From: Mixophyes australis
Taxonomy: Eukaryota; Chordata; Amphibia; Anura; Limnodynastidae
Reading direction: 5' to 3'
Length of the DNA: 64,000 nt
Assembly: GCA_036250195.1 (NCBI GenBank)
Contig: JAVHZZ010000012.1
Span: forward strand, 93,860,955-93,924,954
Shown here: positions 48,640 through 59,100 of the stretch, piece by piece
Position numbering within the stretch: the first letter of the stretch is position 1
How the letters are laid out: each line of letters starts with the position of its first letter
Translations under genes and position numbers: made by a program
The notes under the pieces: model-generated
Told to the model about the DNA's origin: nothing
The model's database searches: none
The model's input: the letters and a program-made list of their open reading frames with translations, nothing else

Positions 48640-51600
48640 GAGATTAGGGGTACAGGGGGGATTTGAGGGGGATACAGAAGAGATTAGGGGTACAGGGGGG
48701 ATTTGAGGGGGATACAGAAGAGATTAGGGGTACAGGGGGGATTTGATGGGATACAGAAGAGATTAGGGGTACAGGGAGGATTTGATGGGATACAGAAGAG
48801 ATTAGGGGTACAGGGGGGATTTGAGGGGGTACAGAAGAGATTAGGGGTACAGGGGGGATTTGATGGGATACAGAAGAGATTAGGGGTACAGGGGGGATTT
48901 GAGGGGGATACAGAAGAGATTAGGGGTACAGGGAGGATTTGATGGGATACAGAAGAGATTAGGGGTACAGGGAGGATTTGATGGGATACAGAAGAGATTA
49001 GGGGTACAGGGGGGGATTTGAGGTGAATACAGAAGAGATTAGGGGTACAGGGGGGATTTGAGGGGGATACAGAAGAGATTAGGGGTACAGGGGGGATTTG
49101 ATGGGATAGAGAAGAGATTAGGGGTACAGGGAGGATTTGATGGGATACAGAAGAGATTAGGGGTACAGGGAGGATTTGATGGGATACAGAAGAGATTAGG
49201 GGTACAGGGGGGATTTGAGGGGGATACAGAAGAGATTAGGGGTACAGGGGGGATTTGATGGGATAGAGAAGAGATTAGGGGTACAGGGGGGATTTGAGGG
49301 GGATACAGAAGAGATTAGGGGTACAGGGAGGATTTGATGGGATACAGAAGAGATTAGGGGTACAGGGAGGATTTGATGGGATACAGAAGAGATTAGGGGT
49401 ACAGGGAGGATTTGAGGGGGATACAGAAGAGATTAGGGGTTCAGGGAGGATTTGATGGGATACAGAAGAGATTAGGGGTACAGGGGGATTTGATGGGATA
49501 GAGAAGAGATTAGGGGTACAGGGAGGATTTGAGGGGGTACAGAAGAGATTAGGGGTACAGGGGGGATTTGATGGGATAGAGAAGAGATTAGAGGTACAGG
49601 GAGGATTTGATGGGATAGAGAAGAGATTAGGGGTACAGGGAGGATTTGAGGGGATACAGAAGAGATTAGAGGTACAGGGAGGATTTGATGGGATACAGAA
49701 GAGATTAGGGGTACAGGGAGGATTTGAGGGGGATACAGAAGAGATTAGGGGTTCAGGGAGGATTTGAGGGGGATACAGAAGAGATTAGGGGTTCAGGGAG
49801 GATTTGATGGGATACAGAAGAGATTAGGGGTACAGGGGGATTTGATGGGATAGAGAAGAGATTAGGGGTACAGGGAGGATTTGAGGGGATACAGAAGAGA
49901 TTAGGGGTACAGGGGGGATTTGATGGGATAGAGAAGAGATTAGAGGTACAGGGAGGATTTGATGGGATAGAGAAGAGATTAGGGGTACAGGGAGGATTTG
50001 AGGGGATACAGAAGAGATTAGGGGTACAGGGGGGATTTGAGGGGGATACAGAAGAGATTAGGGGTACAGGGGGGATTTGAGGAGGATACAGAAGAGATTA
50101 GGGGTACAGGGAGGATTTGAGGGGGATACAGAAGAGATTAGAGGTACAGGGAGGATTTGATGGGATAGAGAAGAGAATAGGGGTACAGGGAGGATTTGAT
50201 GGGATACAGAAGAGATTAGGGGTACAGGGAGGATTTGAGGGGGATACAGAAGAGATTAGAGGTACAGGGAGGATTTGATGGGATAGAGAAGAGAATAGGG
50301 GTACAGGGAGGATTTGATGGGATACAGAAGAGATTAGGGGTACAGGGGGGATTTGATGGGATAGAGAAGAGATTAGGGGTACAGGGAGGATTTGATAGGA
50401 TACAGAAGAGATTAGGGGTACAGGGAGGATTTGATGGGATAGAGAAGAGATTAGGGGTACAGGGAGGATTTGATGGGATACAGAAGAGATTAGGGGTACA
50501 GAAAGGATTTGATGGGATACAGAAGAGATTAGGGGTACAGGGAGGATTTGAGGGAATACAGAAGAGATTAGGGGTACAGGGAGGATTTGAGGGGGTACAG
50601 AAGAGATTAGGGGTACAGGGGGGATTTGATGGGATAGAGAAGAGATTAGAGGTACAGGGAGGATTTGATGGGATAGAGAAGAGATTAGAGGTACAGGGAG
50701 GATTTGATGGGATAGAGAAGAGATTAGAGGTACAGGGAGGATTTGATGGGATAGAGAAGAGATTAGAGGTACAGGGAGGATTTGATGGGATACAGAAGAG
50801 ATTAGGGGTACAGGGGGGATTTGATGGGATACAGAAGAGATTAGGGGTACAGGGAGGATTTGATGGGATACAGAAGAGATTAGGGGTACAGGGGGGATTT
50901 GAGGGGGTACAGAAGAGATTAGGGGTACAGGGGGGATTTGATGGGATACAGAAGAGATTAGGGGTACAGGGGGGATTTGAGGGGGATACAGAAGAGATTA
51001 GGGGTACAGGGAGGATTTGATGGGATACAGAAGAGATTAGGGGTACAGGGAGGATTTGATGGGATACAGAAGAGATTAGGGGTACAGGGGGGGATTTGAG
51101 GTGAATACAGAAGAGATTAGGGGTACAGGGGGGATTTGAGGGGGATACAGAAGAGATTAGGGGTACAGGGGGGATTTGATGGGATAGAGAAGAGATTAGG
51201 GGTACAGGGAGGATTTGATGGGATACAGAAGAGATTAGGGGTACAGGGAGGATTTGATGGGATACAGAAGAGATTAGGGGTACAGGGGGGATTTGAGGGG
51301 GATACAGAAGAGATTAGGGGTACAGGGGGGATTTGATGGGATAGAGAAGAGATTAGGGGTACAGGGGGGATTTGAGGGGGATACAGAAGAGATTAGGGGT
51401 ACAGGGAGGATTTGATGGGATACAGAAGAGATTAGGGGTACAGGGAGGATTTGATGGGATACAGAAGAGATTAGGGGTACAGGGAGGATTTGAGGGGGAT
51501 ACAGAAGAGATTAGGGGTTCAGGGAGGATTTGATGGGATACAGAAGAGATTAGGGGTACAGGGGGATTTGATGGGATAGAGAAGAGATTAGGGGTACAGG

Positions 51601-54600
51601 GAGGATTTGAGGGGGTACAGAAGAGATTAGGGGTACAGGGGGGATTTGATGGGATAGAGAAGAGATTAGAGGTACAGGGAGGATTTGATGGGATAGAGAA
51701 GAGATTAGGGGTACAGGGAGGATTTGAGGGGATACAGAAGAGATTAGGGGTACAGGGGGGATTTGAGGGGGATACAGAAGAGATTAGGGGTACAGGGGGG
51801 ATTTGAGGAGGATACAGAAGAGATTAGGGGTACAGGGAGGATTTGAGGGGGATACAGAAGAGATTAGAGGTACAGGGAGGATTTGATGGGATAGAGAAGA
51901 GAATAGGGGTACAGGGAGGATTTGATGGGATACAGAAGAGATTAGGGGTACAGGGGGGATTTGATGGGATAGAGAAGAGATTAGGGGTACAGGGAGGATT
52001 TGATAGGATACAGAAGAGATTAGGGGTACAGGGAGGATTTGATGGGATAGAGAAGAGATTAGGGGTACAGGGAGGATTTGATGGGATACAGAAGAGATTA
52101 GGGGTACAGAAAGGATTTGATGGGATACAGAAGAGATTAGGGGTACAGGGAGGATTTGAGGGAATACAGAAGAGATTAGGGGTACAGGGAGGATTTGAGG
52201 GGGTACAGAAGAGATTAGGGGTACAGGGGGGATTTGATGGGATAGAGAAGAGATTAGAGGTACAGGGAGGATTTGATGGGATAGAGAAGAGATTAGAGGT
52301 ACAGGGAGGATTTGATGGGATAGAGAAGAGATTAGGGGTACAGGGAGGATTTGAGGGGATACAGAAGAGATTAGGGGTACAGGGGGGATTTGAGGGGGAT
52401 ACAGAAGAGATTAGGGGTACAGGGGGGATTTGAGGAGGATACAGAAGAGATTAGGGGTACAGGGAGGATTTGAGGGGGATACAGACGAGATTAGAGGTAC
52501 AGGGAGGATTTGATGGGATAGAGAAGAGATTAGGGGTACAGGGAGGATTTGATGGGATACAGAAGAGATTAGGGGTACAGGGGGGATTTGATGGGATAGA
52601 GAAGAGATTAGGGGTACAGGGGGGATTTGATGGGATAGAGAAGAGATTAGGGGTACAGGGAGGATTTGAGGGGATACAGAAGAGATTAGGGGTACAGGGG
52701 GGATTTGAGGGGGATACAGAAGAGATTAGGGGTACAGGGAGGATTTGAGGGGGATACAGAAGAGATTAGAGGTACAGGGAGGATTTGATGGGATAGAGAA
52801 GAGATTAGGGGTACAGGGAGGATTTGATGGGATACAGAAGAGATTAGGGGTACAGGGGGGATTTGATGGGATAGAGAAGAGATTAGGGGTACAGGGAGGA
52901 TTTAATGGGATAGAGAAGAGATTAGGGGTACAGGGAGGATTTGATGGGATAGAGAAGAGATTAGGGGTACAGGGAGGATTTGATGGGATACAGAAGAGAT
53001 TAGGGGTACAGAAAGGATTTGATGGGATACAGAAGAGATTAGGGGTACAGGGAGGATTTGAGGGGATACAGAAGAGATTAGGGGTACAGGGAGGATTTGA
53101 GGGGGATAGAGAAGAGATTAGAGGTACAGGGAGGATTTGATGGGATAGAGAAGAGATTAGGGGTACAGGGTGGATTTGATGGGATAGAGAAGAGATTAGG
53201 GGTACAGGGAGGATTTGATGTGATACAGAAGAGATTAGGGGTACAGGGAGGTTTTGAGGGGGATACAGAAGAGATTAGGGGTACAGGGAGGATTTGAGGG
53301 GGATACAGAAGAGATTAGGTGTACAGGGAGGATTTGAGGGGGATACAGAAGAGATTAGGGGTACATAGAGGATTTGAGGGGGATACAGCAGAGATTAGGG
53401 GTACAGGGGAGGATTTGAGGGGGATACAGAAGAGATTAGGGGTACAGAAAGGATTTGATGGGATACAGAAGAGATTAGGGGTACAGGGAGGATTTGAGGG
53501 GATACAGAAGAGATTAGGGGTACAGGGAGGAATTGAGGAGGATACAGAAGAGATTAGGGGTACAGGGAGGATTTGATGGGATACAGAAGAGATTAGGGGT
53601 ACAGGGAGGATTTGATGCGATAGAGAAGAGATTAGGGGTACAGGGAGGATTTGATGGGATACAGAAGAGATTAGGGCTACAGGGTGGATTTGATGGGATA
53701 CAGAAGAGATTAGGGGTACAGGGAGGATTTGATGTGATAGAGAAGAGATTAGGGGTACAGGGAGGATTTGATGGGATACAGAAGAGATTAGGGCTACAGG
53801 GAGGATTTGATGGGATACAGAGGAGATTAGGGCTACAGGGGGGATTTGAGGGGGATAGAGAAGAGATTAGGGGTACAGGGAGGATTTGAGGGGGATAGAG
53901 AAGAGATTAGAGGTACAGGGAGGATTTGATGGGATAGAGAAGAGATTAGGGGTACAGGGAGGATTTGATGGGATACAGAAGAGATTAGGGGTACAGGGAG
54001 GATTTGAGGGGGATACAGAAGTGATTAGGGGTACAGGGAGGATTTGAGGGGGTACAGAAGAGATTAGGGGTACAGGGAGGTTTTGAGGGGGATACAGAAG
54101 AGATTAGGGGTACAGGGAGGATTTGATGGGATAGAGAAGAGATTAGGGGTACAGGGAGGATTTGATGGGATACAGAAGAGATTAGGGGTACAAGGAGGAT
54201 TTGATGGGATACAGAAGAGATTAGGGGTAGAGGGAGGATTTGAGGGGGATACAGAAGAGATTAGGGGTACAGGGAGGATTTGATGGGATAGAGAAGAGAT
54301 TAGGGGTACAGGGAGGTTTTGAGGGGGATACAGAAGAGATTAGGGGTACAGGGAGGATTTGATGGGATAGAGAAGAGATTAGGGGTACAGGGAGGATTTG
54401 ATGGGATACAGAAGAGATTAGGGGTACAGGGAGGATTTGATGGGATAGAGAAGAGATTAGGGGTACAGGGAGGATTTGATGGGATACAGAAGAGATTAGG
54501 GGTACAGAAAGGATTTGATGGAATACAGAAGAGATTAGGGGTACAGGGAGGATTTGAGGGGATACAGAAGAGATTAGGGGTACAGGGAGGATTTGAGGGG

Positions 54601-55062
54601 GATAGAGAAGAGATTAGAGATACAGGGAGGATTTGATGGGATAGAGAAGAGATTAGGGGTACAGGGAGGATTTGATGGGATATAGAAGAGATTAGGGGTA
54701 CAGGGAGGATTTGAGGGGGATATAGAAGAGATTAGGGGTACAGGGAGGATTTGATGTAATACAGAAGAGATTAGGGGTACAGGGAGGATTTGATGGGATA
54801 CAGAAGAGATTAGGGGTACAGGGAGGATTTGATGGGATACAGAAGAGATTAGGGGTACAGGGAGGATTTAAGGGGGATAGAGAAGAGATTAGGGGTACAG
54901 GGAGGATTTGATGGGATACAGAAGAGATTAGGGGTACAGGGAGGATTTGATGGGATACAGAAGAGATTAGGGATACAGGGAGGATTTGAGGGGGATACAG
55001 AAGAGATTAGGGGTACAGGAAGGATTTGATGGGATACAGAAGAGATTAGGGGTACAGGGAGG
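48640..55062. repeat. 39-bp minisatellite between adam15 and dcst1, about 164 copies
   Basis: The unit contains GATACAGAAGAGATTAGGGG and TACAGGGAGGATTTGA. Larger duplications are visible: the rare AGGTGAATAC variant recurs 2078 bp apart (49021 and 51099), and a long identical block recurs 1608 bp apart (50235 and 51843). Since 39 is 13 codons, plus-strand frames encode a 13-residue repeat (GIQKRLGVQGGFD); these are not taken as genes. Confidence 0.97.
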
Positions 55063-55892
55063 ATATAGAAGGGAACAACGCTGGCTGAGGGTAGAAGCTG
55101 GACACGGGGATCTCACATAACACAGAGGCCTGGCACACTCTCTGAGCTGTGTATCAATGTGTCAGTGTGTGTGTACAGGGGGAGTGTTACAGGGGTGTGA
55201 GAGGGGAGGACTAGGGGTGTATACATCTCCATTCACATACTCATCATGTATCTATCAGAGGAACGCAGGACAGATCTGTGACAGAATTCAGAAATATCCG
55301 ACATTACCACATTTTTCTTCTCCTTTCATAACCTCCAAGTTATGTTATATGTCTGAGGTCTGCTGGGGTCCAGGAGGGGCAGTGCCATGTCATTATATAT
55401 ATATATATTTCTTGTATACAGACTGAGCTCTTGTGAGTAATAGAAATAGACTCCTGGGGAAGGCAATCAGTACTGGGGAGCATGTTTCCTGGGTGTATCT
55501 GTTACTGTGTCATTACTCTGTATAAGACATCTCTGTATAGTACTGACGCTCCATTACTCCATATAACACCACCATGTGCCAACTCCATCTACACAGTATT
55601 AATGTTCTGTATTACTCCTCCGTCTACCTAATGTAGTCCCTCCCTCTACTCCTAATACTCCACACAGGCTACTGCTGATATAACCCCTTCTAATTACTCC
55701 TATTACTCTTTATTACTACACCCTATAACGCCTCCTTTTACTCTCAATAATATCACCATGAATGCTCCTATTACTCAATATAACATCACTATTACTCCTG
55801 CATAGGACCCATATTTGTTATATTACCCCCAGACACTAACCCTCTATAACCCCTAACATCCACAGAAGGAGACATGGAGATTATTAGTAATA
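55063..55892. other. Unique spacer downstream of dcst1
   Basis: No coding exon, tRNA-like structure or mobile element was recognised. Confidence 0.45.
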
Positions 55893-55898
55893 TTTATT
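55893..55898 (-). terminator. dcst1: dcst1 polyadenylation signal AATAAA
   Basis: The hexamer on the minus strand lies 20 bases after the dcst1 stop codon, implying a 3'UTR of only about 40 bases. Confidence 0.7.
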
Positions 55899-55917
55899 GC
55901 ATGTTGTAGAGGTCGTC

Positions 55918-56169
55918 TCACTCCTCAAACCTGTCCTCGGCTTCACTTTCACCGTCATCGGTGATCAAGTCTATATCGTACAGCGTACAGGCAAAGCAGA
56001 ATCTCTTCATGTCCCTCCAGCAGGGCTGGCAGTACACCGTGCCACAGCCTGGGGTGGGGCACATATAGGAGTCTTTGGTCTCGCTAGAGTTACACACAAT
56101 GCAGAGCCGGCGAATTAAGTATTTCATCCAGGGACACTGGCGGTAAAGGGCACCCATCAAAGTCTTCCC
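55918..56169 (-). CDS. dcst1: dcst1 terminal exon: RING-like domain and stop
   Basis: It encodes GKTLMGALYRQCPWMKYLIR, then the cysteine cluster from CIVCNSS to CFAC, and an acidic tail ending EDRFEE before TGA. Eight cysteines and no zinc-binding histidine make it a C4C4-type RING-like domain, as in DC-STAMP-family E3 proteins. The acceptor is TTTTTTTGAACAG. Confidence 0.95.
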   Translation of the reverse strand, partial: GKTLMGALYRQCPWMKYLIRRLCIVCNSSETKDSYMCPTPGCGTVYCQPCWRDMKRFCFACTLYDIDLITDDGESEAEDRFEE

Positions 56170-59100
56170 CTGTTCAAAAAAAGAGAGTAAAGTAACTTTA
56201 GGAAGGAGGAGTGTGGTGGAGAGGGTAAAGTAACTGCAGGAAGGAGGAGTGTGGTGGAGAGGGTAAAGTAACTGCAGGAAGGTGGAGTGTGGTGGAGAGG
56301 GTAAAGTAACTGCAGGAAGGAGGAGTGTGGTGGAGAGGGTAAAGTAACTGCAGGAAGGTGGAGTGTGGTGGAGAGGGTAAAGTAACTGCAGGAAGGTGGA
56401 GTTTGGTGGAGAGGGTAAAGTAACTGCAGGAAGGTGGAGTGTGGTGGAGAGGGTAAAGTAACTGCAGGAAGGAGTAGTGTGGTGGAGAGGGTAAAGTAAC
56501 TACAGGGAGGAGGAGTGTGGTGGAGAGGGTAAAGTAACTGCAGGAAGGAGGAGTGTGGAGGAGAGGGTAAAGTAACTGCAGGAAGGAGGAGTGTGGTGGA
56601 GAGGGTAAAGTAACTGCAGGAAGGAGGAGTGTGGTGGAGAGGGTAAAGTAACTGCAGGAAGGTGGAGTGTGGTGGAGAGAGTAAAGTAATTACAGGGTGG
56701 AGGAGTGTGGTGGAGAGGGTAAAGTAACTGCAGGAAGGTGGAGTGTGGTGGAGAGGGTAAAGTAACTGCAGGAAGGAGTAGTGTGGTGGAGAGGGTAAAG
56801 TAACTACAGGGAGGAGGAGTGTGGTGGAGAGGGTAAAGTAACTGCAGGAAGGAGGAGTGTGGAGGAGAGGGTAAAGTAACTGCAGGAAGGAGGAGTGTGG
56901 TGGAGAGGGTAAAGTAACTGCAGGAAGGAGGAGTGTGGTGGAGAGGGTAAAGTAACTGCAGGAAGGTGGAGTGTGGTGGAGAGGGTAAATTAACTGCAGG
57001 AAGGTGGAGTGTGGTGGAGAGGGTAAAGTAACTGCAGGAAGGTGGAGTGTGGTGGAGAGGGGAAAGTAACTGCAGGAAGGTGGAGTGTGGTGGAGAGGGT
57101 AAAGTAACTGCAGGAAGGAGGAGTGTGGAGGAGAGGGTAAAGTAACTGCAGGAAGGTGGAGTGTGGAGGAGAGGGTAAAGTAACTGCAGGAAGGTGGAGT
57201 GTGGTGGAGAGGGTAAAGTAACTGCAGGAAGGAGGAGTGTGGTGGAGAGGGTAAAGTAACTGCAGGAAGGTGGAGTGTGGTGGAGAGGGTAAAGTAATTA
57301 CAGGGTGGAGGAGTGTGGTGGAGAGGGTAAAGTAACTGCAGGAAGGAGTAGTGTGGTGGAGAGGGTAAAGTAACTACAGGGAGGAGGAGTGTGGTGGAGA
57401 GGGTAAAGTAACTGCAGGAAGGAGGAGTGTGGTGGAAAGGGTAAAGTAACTGCAGGAAGGTGGAGTGTGGTGGAGAGGGTAAAGTAATTACAGGGAGGAG
57501 GAGTGTGGTGGAGAGGGTAAAGTAACTGCAGGAAGGAGGAGTGTGGTGGAGAGGGTAAAGTAACTGCAGGAAGGAGGAGTGTGGTGGAGAGGGTAAAGTA
57601 ACTGCAGGAAGGTGGAGTGTGGTGGAGAGGGTAAATTAACTGCAGGAAGGTGGAGTGTGGTGGAGAGGGTAAAGTAACTGCAGGAAGGTGGAGTGTGGTG
57701 GAGAGGGTAAAGTAACTGCAGGAAGGAGTAGTGTGGTGGAAAGGGTAAAGTAACTGCAGGAAGGTGGAGTGTGGTGGAGAGGGTAAATTAACTGCAGGAA
57801 GGTGGAGTGTGGTGGAGAGGGTAAAGTAACTGCAGGAAGGTGGAGTGTGGTGGAGAGGGTAAAGTAACTGCAGGAAGGTGGAGTGTGGTGGAGAGGGTAA
57901 AGTAACTGCAGGAAGGTGGAGTGTGGTGGAGAGGGTAAAGTAACTGCAGGAAGGAGGAGTGTGGTGGAGAGGGTAAAGTAACTGCAGGAAGGTGGAGTGT
58001 GGTGGAGAGGGTAAATTAACTGCAGGAAGGTGGAGTGTGGTGGAGAGGGTAAAGTAACTGCAGGAAGGTGGAGTGTGGTGGAGAGGGGAAAGTAACTGCA
58101 GGAAGGTGGAGTGTGGTGGAGAGGGTAAAGTAACTGCAGGAAGGTGGAGTGTGGTGGAGAGGGTAAAGTAACTGCAGGAAGGTGGAGTGTGGTGGAGAGG
58201 GTAAAGTAACTGCAGGAAGGAGGAGTGTGGTGGAGAGGGTAAAGTAACTGCAGGAAGGAGGAGTGTGGTGGAGAGGGTAAAGTAACTGCAGGAAGGAGGA
58301 GTGTGGAGGAGAGGGTAAAGTAACTGCAGGAAGGAGGAGTGTGGTGGAGAGGGTAAAGTAACTGCAGGAAGGAGGAGTGTGGTGGAGAGGGTAAAGTAAC
58401 TGCAGGAAGGAGGAGTGTGGTGGAGAGGGTAAAGTAACTACAGGGAGGAGGAGTGTGGTGGAGAGGGTAAAGTAACTGCAGGAAGGTGGAGTGTGGTGGA
58501 GAGAGTAAAGTAATTACAGGGTGGAGGAGTGTGGTGGAGAGGGTAAAGTAACTGCAGGAAGGTGGAGTGTGGTGATGAGGGTAAAGTAACTGCAGGAAGG
58601 AGTAGTGTGGTGGAGAGGGTAAAGTAACTACAGGGAGGAGGAGTGTGGTGGAGAGGGTAAAGTAACTGCAGGATGGGGGAGTGTGGAGGAGAGGGTAAAG
58701 TAACTGCAGGAAGGAGGAGTGTGGTGGAGAGGGTAAAGTAACTGCAGGAAGGAGGAGTGTGGTGGAGAGGGTAAAGTAACTGCAGGAAGGTGGAGTGTGG
58801 TGGAGAGGGTAAATTAACTGCAGGAAGGTGGAGTGTGGTGGAGAGGGTAAAGTAACTGCAGGAAGGTGAAGCGTGGTGGAGAGGGTAAAGTAACTGCAGG
58901 AAGGAGGAGTGTGGTGGAGAGGGTAAAGTAACTGCAGGAAGGTGGAGTGTGGTGGAGAGGGGAAAGTAACTGCAGGAAGGTGGAGTGTGGTGGAGAGGGT
59001 AAAGTAACTGCAGGAAGGTGGAGTGTGGTGGAGAGGGTAAAGTAACTGCAGGAAGGTGGAGTGTGGTGGAGAGGGTAAAGTAACTGCAGGAAGGAGGAGT

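Noticed and set aside
48640..54640. Plus-strand frames encoding a 13-residue repeat (GIQKRLGVQGGFD), up to 261 codons
   Set aside because: The unit is exactly 39 bp, so the frame is kept by arithmetic. Frames start and stop wherever a unit gains or loses a base, and there are no flanking coding features.
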